Shown: piece after piece, positions 1 to 9,274 of the stretch
Layout: each line of letters opens with the position of its first letter
How positions within the stretch are numbered: position 1 is the stretch's first letter
Assembly: GCF_010729485.1 (NCBI RefSeq)
Contig: NZ_AP022609.1
Location: forward strand, 1,116,001 to 1,180,000
DNA length: 64,000 nucleotides
Source of the DNA: Mycolicibacter hiberniae
Lineage (GTDB): Bacteria > Actinomycetota > Actinomycetes > Mycobacteriales > Mycobacteriaceae
Reading direction: 5' to 3'
Notes under the pieces: generated by a model
Databases searched by the model: none
Seen by the model: only the letters and a program-made list of their open reading frames with translations
Told to the model about the DNA's origin: nothing
Translations under genes and position numbers: made by a program

Positions 1-269
1 GGCTGCGGCCCCGAACGCGGCCGCGTACCCGGCGGCAACGGCGACGGCAGTGGGCGCGCGAGGCCATCGACTTGATCACGGCCGCCATCACCGTCACCTT
101 GCGGCGGGCCGACGAGATGGGGGACGCGATCACCGCCCGCGGTGGTAGCGGCCAGATTTCGGCCGCGCCGGCGCGGCCGGGCGTCAACGACCTGGTTGCC
201 GCGGCGATCGTGGTGCTGATGTGCGGTTCGGCCGTGGCGGTGGAACTGACGGTGCTTGCCACCTCCTGA
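1..269 (+). CDS. ECF transporter T component (EcfT/CbiQ-like), C-terminal fragment
   Basis: The reading frame is open from the window edge (first full codon at base 3) to a TGA at 267-269, so the gene is cut at its 5' end; about 88 residues remain. The visible part has an amphipathic segment with the [15 protein letters not shown] stretch. This resembles the coupling helix of EcfT/CbiQ transmembrane proteins (RRADE..AMEARG), which docks on the ATPases of energy-coupling-factor vitamin or metal importers. A final hydrophobic helix follows ([19 protein letters not shown]). It faces the minus-strand uspC gene across a 23-bp gap. Family assignment rests on this short tail only; the substrate cannot be inferred. 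Confidence 0.6.
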   Translation, partial: LRPRTRPRTRRQRRRQWAREAIDLITAAITVTLRRADEMGDAITARGGSGQISAAPARPGVNDLVAAAIVVLMCGSAVAVELTVLATS

Positions 270-292
270 GGCCCGCGCACAGTCCGTCCGCG

Positions 293-1624
293 TTACCGGC
301 GGGCGGCGGCGTTGGCGGCGTCCTGGGCGTCATGCAGGGCAGTGCCCACGTCGGAGCGGCCGAGGAACATGTCGTCGAAATAGGGTTTGATGGCCTGGTT
401 TCCGGCGGGAAACCCGGCCCCGCCACCGGGCGCGGCGATTCGGGGTCCGTCGAGTACCGCGAAGAACGGCGTGATGTCGACACCGCGCCGGCGCCAATAG
501 TCGAAGTAGACCCGTTGGGCGCTGAGCACCGCCGGTATCGCCGCCCCCTGTCGCCCCAGGTACGCGTTGCCGGCACTGCTGCCGAGCCACGCCAGGACTT
601 CCCGCACCGCTGCCGGGTGCCGGGTGGCGGCGTTGGCCACCGCCGCGATCCCGTTGGTGACGCTGACCCGGCCCACCGGCCCGGCCGGCAACATCGCCAC
701 CCCCCAGGGGAACCGGGCCCGCTCGGCGATCGCCGCCAGGCTGTAGGTGCCGGACTGAAACAGCGCCATCCGGCCGGCCAGGAACTGGTTGCGGGAGAAG
801 TCCCCGTTGGTGTTGGTCTCCGATGCCGGCGGCGCCACGTGATCGGTGTTGATGAGGCGCACCAGATAGCTGAAGGCCGCGACGGCAGCCGGGTTGTCGA
901 AGGCGAACGCGTCACCGCGCTGAAAGACTCCGCCGGCTGAGCCGAGGTAATTCAGGTAGATGCCCTGCGGATCGTTGGCGGCGTTGTATCCCCACTGCCG
1001 GATACGGCGCTCGTCGAAGCCCGGGGTACCGGCGCTGCGCCCGGCACTGTCCCGGGTGAGCCGGGCCAGCAGCGGGCGCAAGGTGTCGTGCGTGCCCTGC
1101 GGGTCCCAGCGCAGCCGCCCCAGCACAGCCGGGTCGACCCCGGCGGCGGCCAGCAGATCCGCGTTGTAGAACACCGCGATCCCGGCGTCGGTCAGTTGCG
1201 GAACCCCCCACAGCGTGCCGTCGCGGGTGAACTGCGCGACCACCGAGGGCTCCCAATCCGGGTCCGCCGCATCGATGCTCAGCAGCCGGCCGCTGTCGGC
1301 GTACCCGGCCAGATAGGCGTTGGAGAGCCAGAAGATGTCGTCGGCGCCGCCGCCGGCGACGTCGGTGCGCAGCGTGTCGAAGTAGGTCCGGTAGGCGACG
1401 ACGTTGACGCGCACCTCGATGCCGGGGTGACTGCGGCTGAACGCGGCCAGCGACTGGCGGTAGGCGGCGGCCACCTGCTCGTCCCACAGTCGGACCGTCA
1501 CCACCGTCGCCCCGGACGCTGCGGGGCTCGCTCCGCGGTCGAGCAGTACCGCCGCCGCGCCGAGCAGCGCCGCCAGTGCCACGATCGCCGCGGCGAACGC
1601 GGTGGAGTACCGCGGCCGGCTCAC
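293..1624 (-). CDS. uspC: UspC, sugar ABC-transporter substrate-binding protein
   Basis: Extracellular solute-binding protein of the carbohydrate-uptake ABC family, 443 residues. It should deliver sugar ligands to the UspA/UspB permease. The N-terminus carries one hydrophobic signal or anchor segment (residues about 9-27) followed by the typical SBP fold (LWDEQVAAAYRQSLAAF, then DDIFWLSNAYLAGYADSGRLL). The GTG start at 1624 overlaps the uspB stop by 4 bases (GTGA); the longer open frame upstream is only the antisense of uspB coding sequence. No cysteine or lipobox is visible near the signal end, so it looks secreted or N-terminally anchored, not lipidated. Gene order UspA-UspB-UspC matches the M. 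tuberculosis amino-sugar importer. No ATPase gene is in the cluster; a shared ATPase is expected. Confidence 0.85.
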   Translation of the reverse strand: MSRPRYSTAFAAAIVALAALLGAAAVLLDRGASPAASGATVVTVRLWDEQVAAAYRQSLAAFSRSHPGIEVRVNVVAYRTYFDTLRTDVAGGGADDIFWLSNAYLAGYADSGRLLSIDAADPDWEPSVVAQFTRDGTLWGVPQLTDAGIAVFYNADLLAAAGVDPAVLGRLRWDPQGTHDTLRPLLARLTRDSAGRSAGTPGFDERRIRQWGYNAANDPQGIYLNYLGSAGGVFQRGDAFAFDNPAAVAAFSYLVRLINTDHVAPPASETNTNGDFSRNQFLAGRMALFQSGTYSLAAIAERARFPWGVAMLPAGPVGRVSVTNGIAAVANAATRHPAAVREVLAWLGSSAGNAYLGRQGAAIPAVLSAQRVYFDYWRRRGVDITPFFAVLDGPRIAAPGGGAGFPAGNQAIKPYFDDMFLGRSDVGTALHDAQDAANAAARR

Positions 1625-2433
1625 TTGATCCCCGTGACGACGATCGACGCCACGATGCGGCGCTGAAACACCATGAACAGCACGATCAGCGGGATCATGG
1701 CCACCGTGGTCGCCGCCATCACCAGCGTCCACTGGGCGTCGTAGCGGGACTGCAGCGCGGCGGTCGCCACGGTGAGCACCCGCCACTTGTCGCCGCTGGT
1801 GATCACCAACGGCCACATGAAGTTGTTCCACTGCGAGACCACGGTGATCAGGCCGAGGGTGACCAGAATCGGTCTGCTGGCCGGCATCATCACGTGCACG
1901 ATCACGTCCAGCGTGTTCGCGCCGTCCAGGCGCGCGGCGTGGATCAGATCGTTGGGCACGGTACGGAAATGCTGGCGCAGCAGGAAGATCGCGTACGGAG
2001 AGCCGAATACGAAGGGCAGCACCAGCGCCCAGAAGGTGTTCCGCAGGCCGGTTTGCGCCATCATCAGATACAGCGGCACCACCGTGACGGTGGCGGGCAC
2101 CATCAGGGTTGCCACATACACCCAGAACAGCTGATCGCGACCCGGAAACTCCAGGCGCGCGAACGCATAGGCGGCCAGCACCGAGCAGGTCAACTGGCCC
2201 AGCACGATCACCGCTGTCATCAGCGCCGTGACCGCGGCCGCCCGGCCGAAGCCGGCGCCGGCGAGGTCGGCGTAGTTGTCCAGTGTCGGCGGGTCGGGCC
2301 AGGACAGCGGGGTGCCGGTGGCGAACTGGCGGGCCGGAGTGAACGACGTCAGCACTCCCAGCCCGAAGGGCGCCAGGGTGATCAGCGCGCCCAGGGTGAG
2401 CAGCGCATACACGGCAGCGTTACGTGAGGTCAT
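1621..2433 (-). CDS. uspB: UspB, sugar ABC-transporter permease (MalG type)
   Basis: Inner-membrane permease of 270 residues, close to the usual size for MalG-type subunits, with about six hydrophobic segments (first at residues 8-28). The cytoplasmic EAA loop that contacts the ATPase is recognisable as AARLDGANTLDVIVHVMMP. It ends in the overlap with uspC and its start overlaps the end of uspA by 14 bases, so translation is probably coupled. With UspA it should form the channel through which the sugar captured by UspC enters the cell. The ATG start gives a normal short cytoplasmic N-terminus. Confidence 0.87.
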   Translation of the reverse strand: MTSRNAAVYALLTLGALITLAPFGLGVLTSFTPARQFATGTPLSWPDPPTLDNYADLAGAGFGRAAAVTALMTAVIVLGQLTCSVLAAYAFARLEFPGRDQLFWVYVATLMVPATVTVVPLYLMMAQTGLRNTFWALVLPFVFGSPYAIFLLRQHFRTVPNDLIHAARLDGANTLDVIVHVMMPASRPILVTLGLITVVSQWNNFMWPLVITSGDKWRVLTVATAALQSRYDAQWTLVMAATTVAMIPLIVLFMVFQRRIVASIVVTGIK

Positions 2434-3304
2434 AGCTGACCCGCCGGCCGAAGGAGAGCTGCTGGAGCACCGTCACCCCGACCAGCGCGGCGAACAGCAC
2501 CAGTGCCATCACCGCGGCCCGGCCGATGGTCGCGGACCCGAACGCCTCGTCATAGATGCGGTGCGCGATCAGGTCGGTGCGTCCGCCGGGTCCGCCCCCG
2601 GTCAGCGCGTAGACGGTGTCGAAGACCTGCGCTGCGCTGACCACGCCGGTGACCACGACGAAGAACATGGTGGGGCGCAGCATCGGCAACGTGACCCGCC
2701 AGAACCGCTGCCATGCGTTGGCCCCGTCGATCCGTGCCGCCGACAGCACCTGGGTGGGGATGGCCAGGATGCCGGCCAGGAAGAACAGCGCGACGTAGCC
2801 GACATTGGTCCACACCACCACCGCCGAGGTCACCGGCAGCGCCAGCCCGGGATCGGTCAGCCATTCGATGCGGTGACCCAGCACGGTGCTCACCGCGCCG
2901 TCGGTGGGGCTCAGAATCCAGCGCCACAGCACCGCGATCGCCAACGGTGCGCAGATCCAGGGCAGCACGTACACGGTGCGGTACACGCCGCTGCCCGGCA
3001 ACCCGCGGGCCAGCAGCATCGCCACCGCGAGCCCCAGCACCGTCTGGACCGGCACGACGAACGCAACGAAGAGCACAGTCACCACAAGGGAGTTGCCGAA
3101 CACCGGATCGGTCAGCACCGACCGCCAGTTGTCGGCCCCCACATAAGTGATCGGCCCCAGCAGATCCCAGCGGTGCAGACTCAGCCACACCACCACCAGC
3201 ATCGGCAGCAGCAGGAAGGTGACCACGCCGAACAGGCTGGGGGCCAGCAGCGCATAACCCAGCGTCGGACTCATCGGAGCAGCGCGGCGCTGACGTGGAC
3301 TCAA
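2420..3304 (-). CDS. uspA: UspA, sugar ABC-transporter permease (MalF type)
   Basis: Permease subunit of up to 294 residues with six predicted membrane helices, the first near residues 15-40. The EAA-loop signature is LSAARIDGANAWQRFWRVTLP. Two starts are possible: a TTG at 3304 that overlaps the stop of the upstream DUF2804 gene (TTGA), or an ATG at 3274 (MSPTLGYALLAPS). The overlap argues for translational coupling from the upstream gene; the ATG gives a more ordinary N-terminus. It is the first transporter gene of the uspA-uspB-uspC run and partners UspB in the membrane. Confidence 0.86.
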   Translation of the reverse strand: MSPRQRRAAPMSPTLGYALLAPSLFGVVTFLLLPMLVVVWLSLHRWDLLGPITYVGADNWRSVLTDPVFGNSLVVTVLFVAFVVPVQTVLGLAVAMLLARGLPGSGVYRTVYVLPWICAPLAIAVLWRWILSPTDGAVSTVLGHRIEWLTDPGLALPVTSAVVVWTNVGYVALFFLAGILAIPTQVLSAARIDGANAWQRFWRVTLPMLRPTMFFVVVTGVVSAAQVFDTVYALTGGGPGGRTDLIAHRIYDEAFGSATIGRAAVMALVLFAALVGVTVLQQLSFGRRVSYDLT

Positions 3305-4317
3305 AAGCGGGCCTTCATCCGCTCAAGCACCCCCGGCACGTGATCGAAGGCGAAACACTCTCCGGCCAAGGATCGCACTGTTCCCCGGTAGGTTCCGCTG
3401 AGTTGCCAATAGTCGATGCCGGCGGCCACCAGGTTGGCCTTGACCGCTTTGCGGCCCGCCGGCGTGAACGTCACATCCAGACGATCGTCACGGTCGCGCA
3501 CCTGCGCGCTCGACAGCGGCTCGTCGGATGCGAAGGCGAACTCGACTCCCGCGAGCGGCTCGACACCGCCGGGAACCCAGTTGCAGGACTCGTCGTCGTC
3601 GTCGCTGAGCTCCTGCCGCTCGACGAAGTTGGAACCGACCACACCACCGGCAATGTGCACGGCAAACGTGCCCCACGTCCACGTCGTCGAATACGGGAAC
3701 TGCGAACGATGTTCATCGAGGATGGCGAAATCGCGGGCCGGGTCGAAGACGTAGCTGCGGTCACCGACCATGAGTGTCCCGCCGGCCGGAAAGGGCTGCT
3801 TGAACGTGTAGTAGTCCATCGCCGACGTGAGCCTGGCGCTGAGGCTGAGCGGCGGTGCGGCCCCGGCGAGGTAGAGGGTCAGCGCACCGGTGATCGCCGG
3901 CCCACGCCGGTCGGCCGCACAGTCCATCCGCACGGTGATCGTGCCGGCTGGAGCATCGAAGGCGTAGTCGAGTAGATAACGTCGGGTCTTGACCCGGCAG
4001 CGGCCGCCGTTCAGCAGGTCGTCGGGCAGGCCCAGGCTGGCGCCCCGGAAGCGAGCGCTTTTCTCCACCAGAACACCGGTGGCCTGATCACGGACGAACA
4101 GCTCCGACGACGCCAGGTACTTGACGTCCTGCATGATCATCGCGCCCGACATCTCGGGATGGATCAAGCCGAAACCGATCCACTCCTTGAGCCGAAACTC
4201 CCGCCACAGACGCGCGACACCGCGGTGCGCGTCGACGGGATTGACGTCGCGGACTCGCCCGTCGAAGCGGCCGTAGTGGCGAACACCGTCTTGAACCAGT
4301 CGCTGCGGCGCAGTCAC
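3301..4317 (-). CDS. DUF2804 family protein
   Basis: A 338-residue soluble protein that I recognise as DUF2804 by motifs such as LKEWIGFGLIHPEMSG near the N-terminus, FKQPFPAGGTLMVGD in the middle and TWTWGTFAVHIAGGVVGSNF further on. The family has no established biochemical function; it is rich in beta strand and lacks a signal peptide here. The GTG start at 4317 (VTAPQRLVQDGVRHYGRFDG) is preferred because it begins where the family homology seems to begin; an open frame continues to 4362. Its stop overlaps the TTG start of uspA, so it appears to head the usp operon. That placement suggests a link to sugar uptake or use, which is inference. Confidence 0.7.
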   Translation of the reverse strand: MTAPQRLVQDGVRHYGRFDGRVRDVNPVDAHRGVARLWREFRLKEWIGFGLIHPEMSGAMIMQDVKYLASSELFVRDQATGVLVEKSARFRGASLGLPDDLLNGGRCRVKTRRYLLDYAFDAPAGTITVRMDCAADRRGPAITGALTLYLAGAAPPLSLSARLTSAMDYYTFKQPFPAGGTLMVGDRSYVFDPARDFAILDEHRSQFPYSTTWTWGTFAVHIAGGVVGSNFVERQELSDDDDESCNWVPGGVEPLAGVEFAFASDEPLSSAQVRDRDDRLDVTFTPAGRKAVKANLVAAGIDYWQLSGTYRGTVRSLAGECFAFDHVPGVLERMKARF

Positions 4318-4379
4318 GCCGTGATCATTATGGACACCTATTCCGAGGTCAACCTCCGGCACGTCGTTACGGTGGACGG

Positions 4380-5894
4380 GTGAGCGCGAACCGGGGGATC
4401 GACACCGAGTTTTTGGACCTGCCCCGCCACGAGTTGGCCGACGCCGCGTTGTCGGCGGCCAAAGCGGCGGGCGCCGAGCACGCCGACCTGCGTATTCACC
4501 GGATCGCCACCGAGGTCATCCGGCTGCGCGACGGTGCCCTGGAAACCGCCGTGCTCAACCGCGAACTGGGCTTCGCCGTGCGGGTGATCGTCGACGGCAC
4601 CTGGGGCTTCGCCTCGCATGCCGAACTGGCGCCCGGCGTGGCCGCCGAGACCGCCCGGCGTGCGGTGCAGGTCGCCAAGACGCTGGCCGTCCTCAACGCC
4701 GAACGGGTCGAGCTGGCCGCCGAACCGGTGTACCGCGACGCCAGCTGGGTCTCGGACTACCGGATCGATCCGTTCGAGGTGCCGACGGCCGACAAGATCG
4801 CCGTGCTGCAGGACTACTCGGGCCGGTTGCTGGCCGCCGACGGCGTGCACCACGTGACGGCCGCGCTGACCGCGGTCAAGGAGCAGACCTTCTACGCCGA
4901 CACGTTCGGCTCGTCGATCACCCAGCAGCGGGTGCGGCTGATGCCGGTGTGCGACGCGGTCACCGTCGGTCCGGACGGTTTCGACTCGATGCGCACATGC
5001 GCGCCGCCGACCGCACGCGGGTGGGAGGCGGTCGCCGGCGACGAGGTGTGGGACTGGTCGGGCGAGCTGGCGGAGATTCCGGTGCTGCTCGCCGAGAAGG
5101 TGAAGTCGCCCAGCGTGGCGGCCGGGCCGACGGACCTGGTGATCGACCCGACCAATTTGTGGCTGACCATCCACGAATCGATCGGCCACGCAACCGAATA
5201 CGATCGAGCGATCGGCTACGAGGCGGCCTATGCCGGGACGTCGTTCGCCACCCCGGACAAGCTCGGCACGCTGCGCTACGGCTCGCCGGTGATGAACGTG
5301 ACGGCCGACCGCACGGTGCCCTACGGGCTGGCCAGTGTCGGCTACGACGACGAAGGGGTGGCCGCTCAGAGCTGGGACCTGGTGCGCGACGGGCGGTTCG
5401 TGGGCTACCAGCTCGATCGGGTGTTCGCCCCCCGGCTGGGCCAAGCCCGGTCCAACGGCTGCTCCTACGCCGACTCCCCGCATCACGTTCCGATCCAGCG
5501 CATGGCCAACGTGTCGCTGCAGCCCGGAACCGATGGCCTGTCCACGGCCGATCTCATCAGTCGGGTGGACGACGGCATCTACATCGTCGGAGACCGGTCC
5601 TGGTCGATCGACATGCAGCGCTACAACTTCCAGTTCACCGGGCAGCGTTTCTTCCGGATTCGGGACGGCCGGCTCGACGGGCAGGTGCGCGACGTCGCCT
5701 ACCAGGCGACCACCACGGAGTTCTGGAACGCGATGGAGGCTGTCGGTGGGCCGCAGACGTGGCGGCTCGGCGGGGCGTTCAACTGCGGAAAGGCTCAGCC
5801 CGGTCAAGTGGCCGCGGTCAGCCACGGCTGCCCGTCGGCGCTGTTCCGGGGGATCAACGTGCTCAACACGCGCAGCGAGGGGGGTCGGGAATGA
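4380..5894 (+). CDS. tldD: TldD-family metalloprotease subunit
   Basis: A 504-residue member of the TldD/PmbA family, which in E. coli forms a heterodimeric zinc protease that processes peptides such as microcin B17 and degrades unfolded peptides. The catalytic HExxxH motif is present as HESIGH at residues 265-270. The C-terminal region keeps the NGCSYADSPHHVPIQRM segment. The GTG start at 4380 lies 62 bp from the divergent DUF2804 start. The stop overlaps the start of the tldE partner (ATGA), so both subunits should be co-translated. The native substrate in mycobacteria is not evident from the sequence. Confidence 0.88.
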   Translation: MSANRGIDTEFLDLPRHELADAALSAAKAAGAEHADLRIHRIATEVIRLRDGALETAVLNRELGFAVRVIVDGTWGFASHAELAPGVAAETARRAVQVAKTLAVLNAERVELAAEPVYRDASWVSDYRIDPFEVPTADKIAVLQDYSGRLLAADGVHHVTAALTAVKEQTFYADTFGSSITQQRVRLMPVCDAVTVGPDGFDSMRTCAPPTARGWEAVAGDEVWDWSGELAEIPVLLAEKVKSPSVAAGPTDLVIDPTNLWLTIHESIGHATEYDRAIGYEAAYAGTSFATPDKLGTLRYGSPVMNVTADRTVPYGLASVGYDDEGVAAQSWDLVRDGRFVGYQLDRVFAPRLGQARSNGCSYADSPHHVPIQRMANVSLQPGTDGLSTADLISRVDDGIYIVGDRSWSIDMQRYNFQFTGQRFFRIRDGRLDGQVRDVAYQATTTEFWNAMEAVGGPQTWRLGGAFNCGKAQPGQVAAVSHGCPSALFRGINVLNTRSEGGRE

Positions 5895-7258
5895 TCGGGC
5901 CGCAAGACGTCGTCGACACCGCGCTGGCAGCGGCCCGCAGCGACCGGGCCGAGACCATCGTGCTGGTCACCGACCGGACCGAGGCATCGTTGCGCTGGGC
6001 CGGCAACTCGATGACCACCAACGGGGTGTCGACCAGCCGGACCACGACGGTGATCTCGATCGTCACCGACGACGAGGGATCGCGCGTCGGTTCGCTGAGC
6101 TCGGCCGAGGTGGACCCCGCGCTGATCCCCGAACTGGTCGCGGCGTCGGCGGCGGCGGCCGCGCAGGCACCGCCGGCGCGTGACGCTGCGCCGCTGCTGG
6201 GCGGCACCGACGTGCCCCAGGACTGGGACGCGCCGGTGCCCCAGACCGGCGCGGAGGTGTTCACCGAGCTGGCAGCCGGACTGAGTCGCGGCTTCAAGGG
6301 CGCCGAGGCGCTCTACGGCTTTGCCCGCCACGAGGTGGCGACCACGTTCTTGGCGTCCTCGAGCGGACTGCGGCGGCGTTTCACCCAGCCCACCGGGACG
6401 GTGGAGATCAACGGCAAACGCGACGGCGCCAGTGCCTGGGCCGGGATCAGCACCCCGGACTTCGTCGACGTCCCGACCGATTCCCTCCTGGAGCAGCTGG
6501 GGACGCGGTTGGGCTGGGCGGCACGCACCGTCGAGCTGCCGGCCGGGCGCTACGAGACGCTGATGCCGCCTTCGACGGTGGCCGACATGATGATCTATCT
6601 CGGCTGGACGATGAGCGGCCGCGGAGCTCAGGAAGGCCGCACCGCGCTGTCGGCGCCCGGCGGCGGTACTCGGGTGGGGGAGCGGCTGACGGAACTGCCG
6701 CTGACGTTGTACTCCGACCCGCACGCGTACGGGCTGGAGTGCGCGCCGTTCGTTGCGACCGCCACGTCCTCGGAGACGGCGTCGGTGTTCGACAACGGCC
6801 TGGACATCGGGTGTGTGGACTGGATTCGCGGCGGGGTGATCAACGCGCTGGCCTATCCGCGGGCCGCGGCCGCCGAGTTCGGTGCCCCGGTGGCCCTGCC
6901 TGCCGACAACCTGTTGATGACGGGCGGTTCGGCCAGCATGGACGAGATGATCGCCTCGACCGAGCGCGGGCTGCTGCTGACCACGCTGTGGTACATCCGT
7001 GAGGTCGACCCGACCACGCTGCTGCTGACCGGGCTGACCCGCGACGGTGTCTATCTGGTCGAAGACGGCCAGGTGAGCGCGGCGGTGAACAACTTCCGGT
7101 TCAACGAGAGCCCCCTGGACCTGCTGCGCCGGGCCACCCAGGCCGGGATCGCCGAGCCGACGCTGCCGCGCGAGTGGGGTGACTGGGCGACCCGGGCGTC
7201 GATGCCGTCGCTGCGCATTCCCGACTTCCACATGTCGTCGGTGAGCCAGGCGCAGTGA
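5891..7258 (+). CDS. pmbA: TldE/PmbA-family protease partner subunit
   Basis: A 455-residue PmbA/TldE protein that pairs with TldD. It has no HExxxH motif, as expected: in the known heterodimer TldE carries no metal site and shapes the substrate chamber. Recognisable family features are the N-terminal helix-rich module (VVDTALAAARSDRAETIVLV) and the C-terminal NLLMTGGSASMDEMIASTERGLLL region. The ATG at 5891 overlaps the tldD stop by four bases. Downstream, 74 bp separate it from htpG. Confidence 0.87.
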   Translation: MIGPQDVVDTALAAARSDRAETIVLVTDRTEASLRWAGNSMTTNGVSTSRTTTVISIVTDDEGSRVGSLSSAEVDPALIPELVAASAAAAAQAPPARDAAPLLGGTDVPQDWDAPVPQTGAEVFTELAAGLSRGFKGAEALYGFARHEVATTFLASSSGLRRRFTQPTGTVEINGKRDGASAWAGISTPDFVDVPTDSLLEQLGTRLGWAARTVELPAGRYETLMPPSTVADMMIYLGWTMSGRGAQEGRTALSAPGGGTRVGERLTELPLTLYSDPHAYGLECAPFVATATSSETASVFDNGLDIGCVDWIRGGVINALAYPRAAAAEFGAPVALPADNLLMTGGSASMDEMIASTERGLLLTTLWYIREVDPTTLLLTGLTRDGVYLVEDGQVSAAVNNFRFNESPLDLLRRATQAGIAEPTLPREWGDWATRASMPSLRIPDFHMSSVSQAQ

Positions 7259-7332
7259 TGCTGGCCCTCAACTGAAGCTCGTCTTCGGCCCCCTCGGCAT
7301 CGCGACGAATCCGTCGGTAAAATTCGGCTCTT

Positions 7333-9264
7333 ATGAGCGAACGTGTGGAGCGGCTGGAGTTTCAGGCTGAGGCTCGTCAGCTGCTGGATTTGATGGTCCA
7401 CTCGGTGTACTCCAACAAGGACGCGTTCTTGCGGGAGCTGATCTCCAACGCCTCCGACGCATTGGACAAGCTGCGGCTCGAGGCCTTCCGCAACAAGGAC
7501 CTGGAGGTCGACACCTCCGATCTGCACATCGAGATCGACGTGGACAAGGCGGCGCGCACCCTGACGGTCCGCGACAACGGCATCGGCATGTCACGCGACG
7601 AGGTGGTGGATCTGATCGGCACCCTGGCCCGCTCCGGCACCGCCGAGCTGCGCCAGCAACTGCGGGAAGCCCGCGACGCCGAGGCGTCCGAGGAACTGAT
7701 CGGCCAGTTCGGGGTGGGGTTCTACTCGGTGTTCATGGTCGCCGACCGGGTCGAGATGGTCACCCACAAGGCCGGTGAGAGCGAGGCGGTCCGGTGGGAG
7801 TCCAGTGGTGATGGCACCTACACCATCGAAGCGGTCGAGGACGCGCCGCAGGGGACGTCGATCACCTTGCATCTCAAGCCCGAAGACGCCGAAGACGCGC
7901 TGCACGACTACACCTCCGAGTGGACCATCCGCAGCCTGGTCAAGAAGTATTCCGACTTCATCGCCTGGCCGATCCGGATGCAGGTGGAGCGCCGGACGCC
8001 GCCGGCCGAGGAAGGCGGCGAAGAGACGGTCACCGTCGAGACCCAGACGCTGAACTCGATGCAGGCGCTGTGGGCGCGGCCCAAAGACGAAGTCTCCCAA
8101 GAGGAATACAACGAGTTCTACAAGCACATTTCGCACGCCTGGGACGATCCGCTCGAGGTCATCGTGATGAAGGCCGAAGGCACGTTCGAATACCAGGCCT
8201 TGTTGTTCATCCCGTCGCACGCGCCGGTGGACCTGTTCAACCGGGACGCTCACGTGGGCGTGCAGCTGTATGTCAAGCGCGTGTTCATCATGGGCGACTG
8301 CGATCAGCTGATGCCCGAGTACCTGCGCTTCGTCAAGGGTGTCGTCGACGCAGCGGACATGTCGCTGAACGTCTCCCGGGAGATCTTGCAGCAGGACCGG
8401 CAGATCAACGCGATCCGCCGGCGGCTGACCAAGAAGGTGCTCTCGACCATCAAGGAGCTGCAGTCGCAGCGGCCCGAGGACTACCGCACCTTCTGGACCG
8501 AGTTCGGTCGCGTGGTCAAGGAAGGACTGCTCTCCGACTTCGACAATCAGCAGACCCTGCTGGAGATCAGCTCCTTCGCCTCGACGCACAGCGACTCCGA
8601 GTCCACCACCCTGGCCGAATACGTCGAACGGATGAAAGACGGTCAGGAGCAGATCTTCTACGCCACCGGCGAGTCGCGTCAGCTACTGCTGAAGTCGCCG
8701 CATCTGGAGGCGTTCAAGGCCAAGGGCTACGAGGTGCTGCTGCTGACCGACCCGGTCGACGAGCTGTGGGTGAACACCGTCGCTGAGTTCGACGGCAAGC
8801 CGCTGCAGTCGACGGCCAAGGGCGAGGTGGACCTGGACTCCGAGGAGGACAAGGCCGCGCACGAAGCCGAGCGCAAGGAACAGCAGAAGGATTTCGCCGA
8901 CCTGATCTCCTGGCTGGAGCAGACCCTGGCCGAGCACGTCAAAGAGGTTCGGCTGTCGACGCGGCTGACCGAGTCCCCGGCCTGCCTGATCACCGACACC
9001 TTCGGGATCACTCCGGCATTGGCGCGCATCTACCGCGCCAACGGTCAGGATGTGCCGGTCGGAAAACGCATCCTGGAGATCAACCCGGCCCACCCGCTGA
9101 TCACCGGTCTACGGCAGGCGCACGCCGAGCGCAGCGAGGATCCCGGCCTGGCCGAGACCGCGGAGTTGCTCTACGGCACAGCGCTGTTGGCGGAGGGCGG
9201 CGCACTCGAGGACCCGGCGCGCTTCGCCGAGCTGCTGGCGCACCGGCTGGCGCGCACCGTCTGA
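7333..9264 (+). CDS. htpG: HtpG, Hsp90-family molecular chaperone
   Basis: Cytosolic ATP-dependent chaperone of 643 residues, the normal size of bacterial HtpG. The N-terminal GHKL ATPase shows the ELISNASDALDKLR box, the DNGIGM motif and the GQFGVGFYSVFMV glycine-rich lid. The middle domain contains the SLNVSREILQQDRQI stretch carrying the conserved arginine that helps ATP hydrolysis, and a dimerisation domain follows. The ATG at 7333 has no strong Shine-Dalgarno sequence just upstream. No CIRCE or HAIR-type heat-shock operator is obvious in the 74-bp leader. It ends 10 bp before the stop of a convergent oxidoreductase gene. Confidence 0.95.
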   Translation: MSERVERLEFQAEARQLLDLMVHSVYSNKDAFLRELISNASDALDKLRLEAFRNKDLEVDTSDLHIEIDVDKAARTLTVRDNGIGMSRDEVVDLIGTLARSGTAELRQQLREARDAEASEELIGQFGVGFYSVFMVADRVEMVTHKAGESEAVRWESSGDGTYTIEAVEDAPQGTSITLHLKPEDAEDALHDYTSEWTIRSLVKKYSDFIAWPIRMQVERRTPPAEEGGEETVTVETQTLNSMQALWARPKDEVSQEEYNEFYKHISHAWDDPLEVIVMKAEGTFEYQALLFIPSHAPVDLFNRDAHVGVQLYVKRVFIMGDCDQLMPEYLRFVKGVVDAADMSLNVSREILQQDRQINAIRRRLTKKVLSTIKELQSQRPEDYRTFWTEFGRVVKEGLLSDFDNQQTLLEISSFASTHSDSESTTLAEYVERMKDGQEQIFYATGESRQLLLKSPHLEAFKAKGYEVLLLTDPVDELWVNTVAEFDGKPLQSTAKGEVDLDSEEDKAAHEAERKEQQKDFADLISWLEQTLAEHVKEVRLSTRLTESPACLITDTFGITPALARIYRANGQDVPVGKRILEINPAHPLITGLRQAHAERSEDPGLAETAELLYGTALLAEGGALEDPARFAELLAHRLARTV

Positions 9265-9274
9265 GCCGGGCCGG

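Noticed and set aside
1625..1831. N-terminal extension of uspC
   Set aside because: It overlaps uspB coding sequence in another frame; a GTG with GTGA overlap and signal peptide at 1624 is much better.
4338..7231. Long minus-strand frames antisense to tldD and tldE
   Set aside because: His/Arg/Gly-rich translations typical of antisense frames; the plus strand encodes clear TldD/TldE proteins.
7259..7332. CIRCE or HAIR heat-shock operator before htpG
   Set aside because: No TTAGCACTC/GAGTGCTAA or CTTGAGT/ACTCAAG pair is present.
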